IMG/VR virus record: IMGVR_UViG_3300042401_000652
Location: 1 to 22,102 of that record
DNA length: 22,102 nt
Origin: a virus
Reading direction: 5' to 3' (one strand)
Positions within the stretch are counted from its first letter, which is position 1; each line of letters starts with the position of its first letter. The notes under the pieces are model-generated. The model was not told the DNA's origin, ran no database searches, and saw nothing but the letters and a program-made list of their open reading frames with translations. This document shows, piece by piece, positions 1 to 8,779 of the stretch. The translations under genes were made by a program, and so were the position numbers.

Positions 1-565
1 AGATTGCCTTGTTGATCAATTGTTTCTTCTTGAAGATTACAGCATTTTCGATATCATCATCTACAACGTAGAATTGTGTATCTGCTGGATAGTCACCTCT
101 TTCCCATGCTTGGTAAGAACTAGCAACTGTTGGATGAACTCTCAACCAAGAGAACGCAAGTTCTTGAAAAGGTACTGTTAAATCGAAGTAGTTATCACCA
201 TCAAGAAGTTTTACAGTTTGCACATGAGTAGTGTCATCTGTAGACTTTGATAAGCCGTAGTTCCAGAAAATAGCTCTTGGTCCAAGATCTATTCCTCCTA
301 GAGCATCTTCAAGCTTCTTTCTTAGCTCTGTTACACGTTCAACTTCTAGCTCACGCTCTGTAGGATCAGCAATTCTTTTGATGTAAGCAGCATCAGCATC
401 TAAGCCTGTTCTGTATCTTCCATCAAGTTCCTTGTAAGGATATTTAAAAACTCCAGTTCCTGGAATTCTAGATAGCCCTCTTTGTGATAATCCTCCTTGC
501 ATGGTTTGCATGCCAGAACTGTTGTACTCCTTCTTAATCGTGGAGATTTTCCCTAATTTACCCAT
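1..565 (-). CDS. Probable virion protein downstream of the capsid gene (3' end cut off)
   Basis: The gene runs off the left edge; 188 codons are visible from the ATG at 565. I do not recognise the family. The protein starts with a basic, glycine- and serine-rich segment (MGKLGKISTIKKEYNSSG), followed by a charged helical stretch around residues 60-95 and a mixed region with VDDD near residue 165. It has no signal peptide or membrane segment. It is the next gene after the major capsid protein on the same strand, and in crAss-like phages that neighbourhood encodes head and tail structural or auxiliary proteins, so a virion role is inferred from position only. It is separated from the capsid gene by a terminator and a structured leader, so its expression is probably set apart from the capsid gene. 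Confidence 0.75.
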   Translation of the reverse strand, partial: MGKLGKISTIKKEYNSSGMQTMQGGLSQRGLSRIPGTGVFKYPYKELDGRYRTGLDADAAYIKRIADPTERELEVERVTELRKKLEDALGGIDLGPRAIFWNYGLSKSTDDTTHVQTVKLLDGDNYFDLTVPFQELAFSWLRVHPTVASSYQAWERGDYPADTQFYVVDDDIENAVIFKKKQLINKAI

Positions 566-598
566 TACGTAGTTATTTGATTATTATTGGTTTGTTTG

Positions 599-643
599 CA
601 GAGTGTGCCAATCAAATGGCTAGGCTCACTGACCTACACTCTG
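599..643 (-). ncRNA. Compact three-way-junction RNA leader element
   Basis: On the minus strand these 45 nt fold with almost no unpaired bases outside the loops. An 8-bp closing helix (CAGAGTGT with ACACTCTG) encloses two 4-bp hairpins, AGGT/GCCT (one G-U pair) and GCCA/TGGC, each with a 6-nt loop, and one unpaired A between them. It lies between the capsid-gene terminator and the next start codon. It could be a 5'-leader regulator or an RNA processing site. The G-U pair works only in the minus orientation. No known RNA family is recognised. Confidence 0.45.
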
Positions 644-654
644 TTTTAAAGGGG

Positions 655-680
655 AAAAAGTGCCCCTCGTTTTGAGGGGC
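655..680 (-). terminator. Intrinsic terminator after the major capsid gene
   Basis: On the minus strand a perfect 7-bp GC-rich stem (GCCCCTC/GAGGGGC, 5-nt loop) is followed by AC and five T. It begins 9 nt after the capsid stop codon, the standard place for limiting read-through from a very highly expressed gene. Confidence 0.85.
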
Positions 681-689
681 TCTTTCCTA

Positions 690-2243
690 TTAGAACTGTG
701 GAATTTCTTCGATGAGAACAGTTCGTGACAAGTCTTCGATGAATACATCGCAACGATCTTGCATCCAGATTTCGTAGCCTGGGAATTTGTTGGCAGAAGA
801 CATACCCTGAGACTTAGCAAAGCCTAAGTGGTGTCTACGTCCATCAATGTAACCCCAAGTCATAGAAGGAGCACCCTTCATACGTACTTCACGAATGTTG
901 TTAACCATAGAGCCATCAGACATTGGAGATACGTCAAATACCATGAACACAGGAGTTGATTTCTTGTTCTGTCCAAATTCCAAGTTGGATTGAGGAAGAT
1001 CAAGTTCTTTCAAGTGGATAAGTTCAACACGACCAGTCTCACGAGTTACCATTGCATCGAATGCAAAGTTGTAAGTGATGTGCTGTCCTTCTCCTTGCAT
1101 ATATCTGTTTCCAGAATCTGCCATGAAAGTAAGACCAGAGTTCAAAGCATCTGCTTTAAGAGCCTGCTGGAACACATCGAAGCCAGCTTCGTTAGTGTAC
1201 ATTTTAACTCTTCTATCCTTAACATCCACACGTCTGTAGAACAAGTCTCCAAATACGGAACGGATAAGGTTTGCGGAGAATTCTCCACGATTGTATTGTA
1301 CCAAGTTACCATTGTTACGCATTCTGTGGTAAACACCAGCAGATACACGCTTCAATTCTTGCTTAGATCCATTAGTTTTTACAGTGCCTGGCTTAGACCA
1401 GATCATTCGCTTCACCTTAAGTTCAAGCATTGCTTTTCTCAACATGAATTCTACGAATGGCTCCCACTTAACATCATTACGAGTTAGAGGAAGTTGGTTT
1501 CTACGCTGAGGAGCGTATACCAAGATATCAAGAGGTTTGCCAGAAGCATCACGCATAGTCTTATCATCAGCCCATGCAGTAACTTGGTGCTCGAAACCAT
1601 ATCCAGAACCAAGAGATTCGAACATAGTGATTTTCTCACCAAGTCTTGGTAAACCAAGAAGGTCCTGATCAAATTCACCAATTGCAGCATCAACCAATTC
1701 TAGTTCGATACCAATTTGCAAGAAGGTAGAGCTTACGAAATCCAAGATTGGGTTATCAGACACCAATGTGAAAGTGTAAAGAAAACCTGCATTCCATGGA
1801 ACTGGATCTTTTACAGCATACCATCTTGGACCATACTGACGAGAACCTACAGAAACGATAGCGTTCTTAGAGAATTCGTTAGTGTCCAATACCACCTGAA
1901 ACTCCTGGCCATCAATACCTGGCTTGCTCAACTCAGCAGTAGAGCTAGGGATGTCGATGATTTTAGGGAATTTGTAAGGAACTTGAACGTCCCACTTCCA
2001 AGAATCGCTGTTGTTGTCGATGTAATAAGGAGTGGACTTGTTGATCATATCAAGGAAGTCATTGCTGTATAATGAGCTCTGAGTGTACAAGGAGATGATC
2101 TTCTTGTCATAGTCAGCTGGCTCAGTAGAGTGGAATGACTCCAAGTGATTTGAATCAGTTAGCTTTCCTACTGCACGCTTGTCCATTGACGCAACACGGG
2201 CATAGGTAAAGCCAGTTAAACCTGGGATTGTTTGAATTGCCAT
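690..2243 (-). CDS. Major capsid protein (crAss-like, HK97 fold expected)
   Basis: This 517-residue protein forms the icosahedral shell. The call rests on recognising the N-terminus (MAIQTIPGLTGFTYARVAS) and the following SLYSNDFLDMINKSTPYYID segment as typical of crAss-like major capsid proteins, on the usual length for that family (about 490-520 aa), and on its place after portal and scaffold. No HK97 sequence motif is diagnostic by eye, so the fold is inferred from the family. The start is the ATG at 2243; its leader is A-rich (AAAGTAAAAAACA) with no Shine-Dalgarno site, as expected in Bacteroidota. The gene is 25 nt downstream of the scaffold gene, so the two are probably co-transcribed, and it is followed at once by a strong terminator. 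Codon use is noticeably richer in G and C than in neighbouring genes, consistent with high expression. Confidence 0.9.
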   Translation of the reverse strand: MAIQTIPGLTGFTYARVASMDKRAVGKLTDSNHLESFHSTEPADYDKKIISLYTQSSLYSNDFLDMINKSTPYYIDNNSDSWKWDVQVPYKFPKIIDIPSSTAELSKPGIDGQEFQVVLDTNEFSKNAIVSVGSRQYGPRWYAVKDPVPWNAGFLYTFTLVSDNPILDFVSSTFLQIGIELELVDAAIGEFDQDLLGLPRLGEKITMFESLGSGYGFEHQVTAWADDKTMRDASGKPLDILVYAPQRRNQLPLTRNDVKWEPFVEFMLRKAMLELKVKRMIWSKPGTVKTNGSKQELKRVSAGVYHRMRNNGNLVQYNRGEFSANLIRSVFGDLFYRRVDVKDRRVKMYTNEAGFDVFQQALKADALNSGLTFMADSGNRYMQGEGQHITYNFAFDAMVTRETGRVELIHLKELDLPQSNLEFGQNKKSTPVFMVFDVSPMSDGSMVNNIREVRMKGAPSMTWGYIDGRRHHLGFAKSQGMSSANKFPGYEIWMQDRCDVFIEDLSRTVLIEEIPQF

Positions 2244-2268
2244 TGTTTTTTACTTTGTTTTATTTAAT

Positions 2269-3504
2269 TTATAAGAACCATGAGTTCGCTTTTCCAGGAT
2301 TGCCACCAGAACCAGGTTTTTTACTGGTCTGCCTTGCAACTTCCTCAAACAACTGGGTTGACTTCTTAGTCACTCCTGTTCTTTGTATGGTAGATAGCGT
2401 AGGATCTTTTTCCAAAATCTTAAGGAGAAGTCCCAGCTTAACTTTCATAGCGTGGTTCTCAGGTCTCTTAAGTTCCAGGATAGTCTTGTCAAAATCTGTC
2501 AGGGTTTCGCCTGAAGGAGTTTTGTACTTGTCTACCAAAAGGAAGTCTTGTAGTTCTGATGCCAATTTGGGGTTTAATGGAATTCCATCAAACTCCTTTG
2601 TTTTCAATTTGTCTTGTAGGACAGACTGAACGTTTTGTATATACTGATTTCGAATCATTGCTTTCTGCTGAAGATGTTGTTCAGCTTGTTGCTCCATCTG
2701 TTGCAACTTCACTGCTTCCTTCTTGACAAGCACTTTGTGATGCTTGCTAGCAACTGTTTCTAAATCACCGTAGTTTCTAAGCCTTTCAACTTCTGTAGTG
2801 ATATCTTCATCATCGAATCCCTGGTCTGCTAGAGCTTGTTTGATTACTCTCACTTGATTGTCTTCGCTAGAAAGATCTAACTCAGCAAAGTTTACCACAC
2901 TGTTATATACACCAAAATAATCTCTAGGGCTTACACCCTTTACAAATATGGCATCAAACGCTTTCTGGTAATCTTCTCCAAATTGACCTATGAAGTTGTC
3001 AACAATTTCAATTGCACCTTTTTTCTTTTCTGAATTGAACTTCTCCAAAAATTGTTCAGGAGTTTCAATTACAGCATCCTCTTCATCATCATCTTGTGTA
3101 AAAACACCAAGTTTGAAAAGGTCCTTTGATAAAGAAACAAATGGTGATTCTGCAACATCATCCTCTTCTTCCTCAGCTGCTGCTTTGGCTGGTGGTGTTA
3201 CAACATCGTCTTCTGCTTCTTCTTCATCATCGTCATCTCCAAGAAAGTTTTTCAAAACATCTTGTTGAGTGGGTTCCTCACCATCTAGCTTCTGGACAAC
3301 TTCTTTACCTTTTGATACTTCTGGTTTCTTAGGAGCTTTTGGTTCTTCTGCTGTCTTTACGATTGTCTCTAGTTTGTCAGGATCTTCTGTAGAAGTTTCT
3401 GGAGAGAATAAATCGTCCAACAGCTGCGTGTTACCTACTCCCATCTCCATAGTATCTTCAATACCAAAGTTACCAAATGACGGAGTGTCTAGGTTGTCTG
3501 CCAT
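2269..3504 (-). CDS. Head scaffolding protein
   Basis: This is a 411-residue, strongly acidic protein lying between portal and major capsid protein, the standard position of phage scaffolds. It has low-complexity acidic blocks near residues 88-100, 109-117 and 138-143, a Lys/Pro-rich linker near 50-70, and a Gln-rich, probably coiled-coil helix around 265-300 (QLQQMEQQAEQHLQQ). The C-terminus is Gly/Lys/Ser-rich (KKPGSGGNPGKA), and basic C-terminal tails are how many scaffolds contact the capsid protein. No protease motif is seen. The function is inferred from position and composition, since scaffolds share little sequence. The start at 3504 has a leader with AAACCAAT and a possible promoter about 65 nt upstream. 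Confidence 0.75.
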   Translation of the reverse strand: MADNLDTPSFGNFGIEDTMEMGVGNTQLLDDLFSPETSTEDPDKLETIVKTAEEPKAPKKPEVSKGKEVVQKLDGEEPTQQDVLKNFLGDDDDEEEAEDDVVTPPAKAAAEEEEDDVAESPFVSLSKDLFKLGVFTQDDDEEDAVIETPEQFLEKFNSEKKKGAIEIVDNFIGQFGEDYQKAFDAIFVKGVSPRDYFGVYNSVVNFAELDLSSEDNQVRVIKQALADQGFDDEDITTEVERLRNYGDLETVASKHHKVLVKKEAVKLQQMEQQAEQHLQQKAMIRNQYIQNVQSVLQDKLKTKEFDGIPLNPKLASELQDFLLVDKYKTPSGETLTDFDKTILELKRPENHAMKVKLGLLLKILEKDPTLSTIQRTGVTKKSTQLFEEVARQTSKKPGSGGNPGKANSWFL

Positions 3505-3566
3505 ATATGTAGTTAATTATTTGATTGGTTTGTATGATATAAATGTACTTTCGTTTGTAAAATAAT

Positions 3567-3574
3567 CAAATATA
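3567..3574 (-). promoter_or_regulatory. Possible -7 element for scaffold and capsid genes
   Basis: On the minus strand this reads TATATTTG, a full match to the Bacteroidota -7 consensus TAnnTTTG, in the 133-nt gap between portal and scaffold. A matching -33 TTTG at normal spacing is not present. Two direct repeats of AATAATCAAA (plus strand, 3561-3570 and 3576-3585) overlap and flank it and could be operator half-sites. This would let scaffold and capsid protein be made in excess over portal and terminase. Confidence 0.4.
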
Positions 3575-3637
3575 GAATAATCAAAATTGTTGTTTTTTTG
3601 ACACGTATAGCATTAACATCAATTTTTCCATATTTTA

Positions 3638-6232
3638 TTATTTATTATTGTTTTTAGACGCTCTGTTTGAAGCATTTATCTTAGCCACTTCAACATCATT
3701 TTTCATATTCTCTCTAGCAACATTTATTTTTTCTTTTTCAACCTGTAGCTTCTGCATAGATTGTAAGTTTTTAGATTGAATATCTTGCATCTTAAATTGA
3801 TAATCTTGAGCTGCTTTGGTTTGTTGCATAGATAGATTAGAAATCTCTAATATATCAGCAGTTCCTGATTGATCAACATCTTGTGTTGCAGCTTCACCTT
3901 TTGCAGCAGCATTAATGAGAGCTATTTCTTTCTTATTAATTCTATCAAGTTCTTTCTGATAGTTTTCATTAGCCACTGCTTCTTGAGCTTGCTGTTGTTG
4001 AGCTTGTAGCTGAGCACTTGCAATTTGTTGTTGTTGCTCAAGCTGCTGCTGCTGCATTTGCATCTGCTGGTCTTGCAATTGTTGCTGACGATCTTTGAGA
4101 TTTTTGAATGTCTTCTTCATCTCTCTCATAGACTTAGTAGAATACAATTCTATTACATCATATAGTGTGCCACCATTCTGAATGACAGCTTGAGATAGCT
4201 GACGAAGTTCATTAAACATTTGTGTATCTTCTGGTCTGTTAGTTACAAACACTTTAAGATCACGAAGCTTCAAATCATTACCATTAACTTGTATAAATGC
4301 GGATTCTCCCTCAGATGTAATGTATGATAGTGTAGACATGGGTTTAGCACTTTCTACATACTGTGCAGCATCTACAATAGCTTGATATAATTGACCTAAT
4401 ACATACTCGTGTGCAATAAATAGAGGCTCTGTCTGGGCGTATGACTGACTGACAGCTGTGTTGACACCTGTGGCAGATTCGCTCGCTTGTACAGTCCCTA
4501 AACGCTGTCTAGAGATGCCTATAAGTTCCCAACATTCATTCTTCAGTTGTAGAGCAAGATTATATCTAGACTGGATTTCACTAGTTCTAGTCAAATCTAT
4601 GTTTCTTGCAATGGTAGTGTTCGAGACAGCAGCCTTTGTGTTCTCTGGGCTATCATCATCAAATATAATACCACGCTCTCTTGCTTCCATTTCCCATACA
4701 TCTAGAGCATCTTGATCATCTCCATCTTTCAATCTAGGAACACGTCTAATGTTTACAGAAGCTACGTTACCAATTTCTTTTTCTAGTAGTTTGTAGAGCT
4801 GATTCATGCAAATGTTGTATAACACCTGGAATGGCTTCATTAAATCCACTAGTGATTTGGCTTCTGTGTTCTTCACCTCGTACGTAGTGCCTATAATAGG
4901 ACAATAGTTAAGGATTTTAAGAGGTTTGATGTGGTAGATGTCTGGGCCAATCTTTGTTCCTTGATACCATTGGTTAATCCAACCCCATTCAAGAGAGATT
5001 TGTGTAGGAATGGTTCCTGATTTGTAGTTTTCATCTACAAGAACAGTTTGATCATTGCCCATTTCATCTGTATAGGTGAGCTTACCAATCTTTCTTTTAC
5101 TAATCCAATATGATCTAACAACAACATACTTGTATCCAAATGTAGACACGTTTGTTGTTAGTCCTAAAAAGTCTTTTAGCCCATCATTATTCTCTTTCAT
5201 CTCACTTTCAATCATCATTCTTGTCTGAAGAACAAGAGGATCAAATGTGTCATATTGAATAGAGTCAATGCCATCAGCAGCATTAGGATTACCAAGGTTG
5301 GATTCACGAACATTGATGAGTCCATAGTCTTGTAATGAGCTTCTTAGGTGATCAATCTCTTCTTTAGTGAGATCAGGGATAGATTCAATGATTTCAGAAA
5401 GTTCCATAACTTGCACAGTACCAGCAGCATACGCTCCTTGGTTTCTTCCTGTTGGATCAGAAATCCACTTTCTATCTGGTGTAGTGAGGAACCATGTATT
5501 CTTTGGGTTGGCCACTTCTATGTTAAATCCAAGCTTAGAGTTGTCTTCATAAATGTGATAGAACTCTCTAGCAGAGATAAGAAGATCTCTGAATGCATCT
5601 TCACTCTTTTCTTTGAGGTTGAATTCAGCTTTCTGGCATGTTAGAATGTGGTTAGCCCACTTTTCTGCTACAGAAGTGTAAGAATCTAGCTGATCCTTCA
5701 CTTGCTCCATTGTCATTTGGTTAAGCTGCTCTTCGTCAATCTCCTCACCCTGCATAGCTACCTTCTGCATTATCTTCTGTCTTGCCTGAGAAAGAATAAA
5801 TTCCTGAAGAACATCTGTTTTGAATTGCAGTTCTTCAGCTTGACTATCATCATCAAATGCCTTTACACGAAATGTATCTGGACGCTTAGATATTTCACCT
5901 ACAAGGTTATTGATGGGAGTAGTTACAATAGAATAATGCTTAACATATGCTGGCAAACCTAAATCTGCTTGAAGCATCTCTGTAAAAGATTTTACATCTG
6001 GCTCCTGGTAAAAGTCTTCCATTCTCAGAATGCCTTTTACAAGGTCATAGTTTTTAACAAACGTGTCACGACTCTTCATGTATTCTGCATACGACTTGTT
6101 TGCAAAATAATCCATCGTGTTTTTTACCCAGCTCTCATCCTGCTTTTCTTTCTCTGTCTTAAATTGATCAGGGAAAATGTTAAGGTAGGCATATCGTATG
6201 GTTGCGTCCTTTGTATATCTAATGATTGCCAT
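3638..6232 (-). CDS. Portal protein
   Basis: This 864-residue protein would form the dodecameric ring at the packaging vertex, the docking site of the terminase motor. It directly follows the large terminase gene with a 1-nt stop/start overlap (TAATG), the usual terminase-portal coupling. Sequence features fit a long podovirus-type portal: a mixed alpha/beta wing and stem region through about residue 700, including VRSYWISKRKIGKLTYTDE and the helical LMKPFQVLYNICMNQLY, then an extremely Gln-rich helix at about 715-760 and a long Lys/Gln-rich helical tail to the end. The tail could form a coiled-coil barrel inside the head, as known for P22-like portals. The length is at the upper end for portals, normal for crAss-like phages. 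I am confident from position and overall pattern; there is no short diagnostic motif. Confidence 0.88.
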   Translation of the reverse strand: MAIIRYTKDATIRYAYLNIFPDQFKTEKEKQDESWVKNTMDYFANKSYAEYMKSRDTFVKNYDLVKGILRMEDFYQEPDVKSFTEMLQADLGLPAYVKHYSIVTTPINNLVGEISKRPDTFRVKAFDDDSQAEELQFKTDVLQEFILSQARQKIMQKVAMQGEEIDEEQLNQMTMEQVKDQLDSYTSVAEKWANHILTCQKAEFNLKEKSEDAFRDLLISAREFYHIYEDNSKLGFNIEVANPKNTWFLTTPDRKWISDPTGRNQGAYAAGTVQVMELSEIIESIPDLTKEEIDHLRSSLQDYGLINVRESNLGNPNAADGIDSIQYDTFDPLVLQTRMMIESEMKENNDGLKDFLGLTTNVSTFGYKYVVVRSYWISKRKIGKLTYTDEMGNDQTVLVDENYKSGTIPTQISLEWGWINQWYQGTKIGPDIYHIKPLKILNYCPIIGTTYEVKNTEAKSLVDLMKPFQVLYNICMNQLYKLLEKEIGNVASVNIRRVPRLKDGDDQDALDVWEMEARERGIIFDDDSPENTKAAVSNTTIARNIDLTRTSEIQSRYNLALQLKNECWELIGISRQRLGTVQASESATGVNTAVSQSYAQTEPLFIAHEYVLGQLYQAIVDAAQYVESAKPMSTLSYITSEGESAFIQVNGNDLKLRDLKVFVTNRPEDTQMFNELRQLSQAVIQNGGTLYDVIELYSTKSMREMKKTFKNLKDRQQQLQDQQMQMQQQQLEQQQQIASAQLQAQQQQAQEAVANENYQKELDRINKKEIALINAAAKGEAATQDVDQSGTADILEISNLSMQQTKAAQDYQFKMQDIQSKNLQSMQKLQVEKEKINVARENMKNDVEVAKINASNRASKNNNK

Positions 6233-8256
6233 TATGAAAATAATTTATTTTTCCTCGTATTGAACATATTTTTAGAGCTGCTAAACAGCTTCCCACTCTT
6301 TAACTTTTTTGAATATAACGATTTAACTCGTTCATCACTAGTTCCTCCAATCTTTCCTAATATGGGGTCCATCTTAAGTGCCTGAGCTATAGCAAGTTCT
6401 GCTGCTACAATCCTATCGAAGTTTCCCTCATCGTTGTATTGGATGATTTCTTCAAGAAGCATTGGGTCAAATATCTTACTCACCCCTGTAACTTCTCTAG
6501 TTACAATGCCATTATCATCTTTCTCAGAATAAATAACATCTTCCATATATCTTTTCAACGATGTATGTAGATAGTCAATTATTTTCTGAGCTGATCTGTG
6601 AATTCCATACTCTCGTTTCACAGTAGTATTAGGAATCACTTCTAACAACCATTGTGGTTGCTTCTCTAGATAGTGTGCGTCACCTTTGCTTTTCATGTAT
6701 TCAATGAACGAAATATCGTCATTTTCACAAAGAGCTCTAGCGTTGTAATATTTAATCAGTAATCTAGCCTGTTCTTCCCACGTTTCCTTCTTATCAGGTC
6801 TTGCACAATACGAAGCTACGAACATATCCTGATATTTTTCACCAGTGAGATCGTGCATTCTCTTGTAAATATACACAGAACCTAGTGAAGTTGAATACTT
6901 TGCCTGTCCTTGTCTATAGGGGTCAACTCCTGCAACGTATAATCCATAAGGAGGATTCTCTATAGGAAACTCATATATCACTACAGGAGCATCTTTTCTA
7001 TCTGTACTCTTGAGAGGAAAGTTTGTAATAGGTAGGTTGTCTGTGAACTCATGTCCTATCTTTCCTTCGTCACTAAATAATATAACAGGTGTTCCTGTTC
7101 TTTCGTTCTGCAATAGTCTGATTTTCTGTCTCTTAGCAGCTTCTATATCAAAGATGTTAGTGTCTTCGTTTAGGAATATGTCATCCACCTTCTGTGGATA
7201 GTACATCTTCTCTTTTAGAAACGCCACTCTATCGCCAGCTTTCTTTAATCTTTCTAAGTTATCAGTGGTGATTTTGTCAGCTTTCTCTTCATTAGAAACC
7301 AACATCTTCACATTATGAAGATCGCTATTCTTAGAAGCTTTTACATATTCTCCTAATGTAGAATCTTCTTTGGCTTCCATTCTATATTTGTTAGAAATGA
7401 ATAGCCCATGTACACGTTTTGTATCCTCTTCGTTATTGTATGTTAGGAAGTTGTAATTGTCAACATCAAACATCAATGACTTAGCATCCATAAACCGCTT
7501 CATATCACCACCTGTACCTGTAAGAATAGGGGAACAGCCCCATCCAAATGGCGTTGTAAAACCAGGAACAGCAGCCTGTAAGCCTCTCAAGAAAGATCCT
7601 TTACCAATCTCATCAATAATGAGCTTACGTGGCTTTGTACCAGCAATAGCTTCTTCGTTATTACCCTCATCTAAGTTACGAATAAGAATTTGAGAGAATG
7701 GTATTCTCTCTCCTCCCTTTGTCTTTATTCCTAACGTCACCTGATTCTTCCAATTATCCTCTACACGCTGCCATCTAAAGTATTCAGGAAGGAAGTTGAG
7801 GCCCTTGTCAAGCTTGTCTGTAATTAGTTTAATATCTGGAGCATTCAAGCCAGCAATAACGTTCTGTGAGTTCTCATCGAATGTAGCTCCCCAAGCAATG
7901 TAACTAGCCTCAAGCACAGACTTAGCAAAACGTCTAATACCCAAAATAACCAACCCACGCTTCTCAGCATGGGCTCTGTCTATTTCATTCGTAACTAACC
8001 ATTCATTGTCTCTGAGTGAGGGATTGGCATATTTCTGATAGATGCGTCCTCTGTCATCTATAACATCCACTTCTGTATGCCAAAGATTCAAATGCCAATA
8101 CAGAAAAGGATTGATGAACACACCATCCATCATAAATCCATCAAGACACAGCTTCTTATGAAAGTCAAAGAAGGGCTTGTATTCCTCTGATGTCTTATCA
8201 GGAAGACGTGTTTGGTTAATCAACCACTCACTGTATTTAACATTTTCTAGATTCAT
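6232..8256 (-). CDS. terL: Terminase large subunit (packaging ATPase and nuclease)
   Basis: This 674-residue motor protein cuts concatemeric DNA and drives it into the prohead. Visible motifs: a Walker A-like loop GIRRFAKS at residues 106-113, Walker B KLIIDEIG at 211-218 with D215/E216, and a coupling-motif-like TGTGG at 246-250. The RNase H-like nuclease half has an acidic metal ligand in YVAGVDPYR (D445) and further acidic candidates in LCENDD (511-513) and in FDRIVAAE near 628. The P-loop carries Ala where most have Gly before the Lys-Ser. The C-terminus is very basic. The gene starts inside the stop codon of the upstream small gene (ATGA overlap) and ends in the start of the portal gene, so all three are probably translationally coupled. 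Confidence 0.93.
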   Translation of the reverse strand: MNLENVKYSEWLINQTRLPDKTSEEYKPFFDFHKKLCLDGFMMDGVFINPFLYWHLNLWHTEVDVIDDRGRIYQKYANPSLRDNEWLVTNEIDRAHAEKRGLVILGIRRFAKSVLEASYIAWGATFDENSQNVIAGLNAPDIKLITDKLDKGLNFLPEYFRWQRVEDNWKNQVTLGIKTKGGERIPFSQILIRNLDEGNNEEAIAGTKPRKLIIDEIGKGSFLRGLQAAVPGFTTPFGWGCSPILTGTGGDMKRFMDAKSLMFDVDNYNFLTYNNEEDTKRVHGLFISNKYRMEAKEDSTLGEYVKASKNSDLHNVKMLVSNEEKADKITTDNLERLKKAGDRVAFLKEKMYYPQKVDDIFLNEDTNIFDIEAAKRQKIRLLQNERTGTPVILFSDEGKIGHEFTDNLPITNFPLKSTDRKDAPVVIYEFPIENPPYGLYVAGVDPYRQGQAKYSTSLGSVYIYKRMHDLTGEKYQDMFVASYCARPDKKETWEEQARLLIKYYNARALCENDDISFIEYMKSKGDAHYLEKQPQWLLEVIPNTTVKREYGIHRSAQKIIDYLHTSLKRYMEDVIYSEKDDNGIVTREVTGVSKIFDPMLLEEIIQYNDEGNFDRIVAAELAIAQALKMDPILGKIGGTSDERVKSLYSKKLKSGKLFSSSKNMFNTRKNKLFS

Positions 8257-8585
8257 CGTCTACCTTTAAGAAAATCTTCAGCCATTGAGCCAAGCTCACC
8301 ATTACCACGTATTTCCACCTTAGATTCTTCTTTCTCTCTCAGCTTATCCACCACCTCAAGAAGAGCTAGATAGTTCTTCATGGTTTCCTGAATAAACTTT
8401 CCTTGAGATTCAATACTAGCAATCACCATAGGCAGCATTCCACCCTTAGCTGTAGGTTTCCACTCAATCCTATCTTTAAGCTCATGCATGGGATTGGCAT
8501 CAACATATTGCTTCCAGCTAGAAAGTTGCTGCTCTGCCCAATCGAGCTCAGTGTTTATGTATGTAGTTTTCTTTGGAGCAGCCAT
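8253..8585 (-). CDS. Candidate terminase small subunit
   Basis: This 110-residue, mostly helical protein is encoded immediately upstream of the large terminase with a 4-nt ATGA overlap, the usual place of TerS. The N-terminal half is charged (ELDWAEQQLSSWKQYVDANP), the middle has a predicted long helix (FIQETMKNYLALLEVVDKLREKEE) that could oligomerise, and the tail is basic. No clear helix-turn-helix can be seen, so DNA binding is not shown. It could instead be an accessory head protein. The function is inferred from position and size. Confidence 0.55.
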   Translation of the reverse strand: MAAPKKTTYINTELDWAEQQLSSWKQYVDANPMHELKDRIEWKPTAKGGMLPMVIASIESQGKFIQETMKNYLALLEVVDKLREKEESKVEIRGNGELGSMAEDFLKGRR

Positions 8586-8779
8586 TACGATAGGGTTACA
8601 ATACCAGCAGCAGCTGTCTTCAGCTCTGTGACAGAGGTTTGTATTGGACCACTGAGCAGCTCCTGAATTTGCTTGTTAGCAATCTCCTTGGTTTTGTCAT
8701 CAATCCCAGGTGTGGCACACAACGCTGCCAATCTTTCAATTACGGACATTGATTCTTGTCCAACCATAGCTCTATTCAT
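8585..8779 (-). CDS. Small helical protein of unknown function
   Basis: This 64-residue protein is not recognised. It is predicted to be helical throughout (SVIERLAALCATPGIDDKTKEIANKQIQELL), with no Cys pair, signal peptide or membrane segment. It overlaps the acidic gene upstream by ATGA and the candidate TerS gene downstream by 1 nt, so it is translated as part of the late packaging operon. The tight coupling argues that it is a real gene. Confidence 0.65.
   Translation of the reverse strand: MNRAMVGQESMSVIERLAALCATPGIDDKTKEIANKQIQELLSGPIQTSVTELKTAAAGIVTLS

Noticed and set aside
599-647. Plus-strand terminator (CAGAGTGT/ACACTCTG then TTTT)
   Set aside because: The loop would be 29 nt long and there is no rightward gene for it; the folded minus-strand junction explains the pairing better.
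990-1487. 165-aa plus-strand ORF opposite the capsid gene
   Set aside because: It is the shadow of a confidently called capsid gene, with no recognisable content.
2990-3332. Ser-rich and Leu-rich plus-strand ORFs opposite the scaffold
   Set aside because: They mirror the Asp/Glu-rich low-complexity coding of the scaffold gene on the other strand.
5702-6385. Plus-strand ORFs of 86 and 138 aa opposite portal and terminase
   Set aside because: Cys- and Phe-rich shadows of real genes, without a leader or domain.
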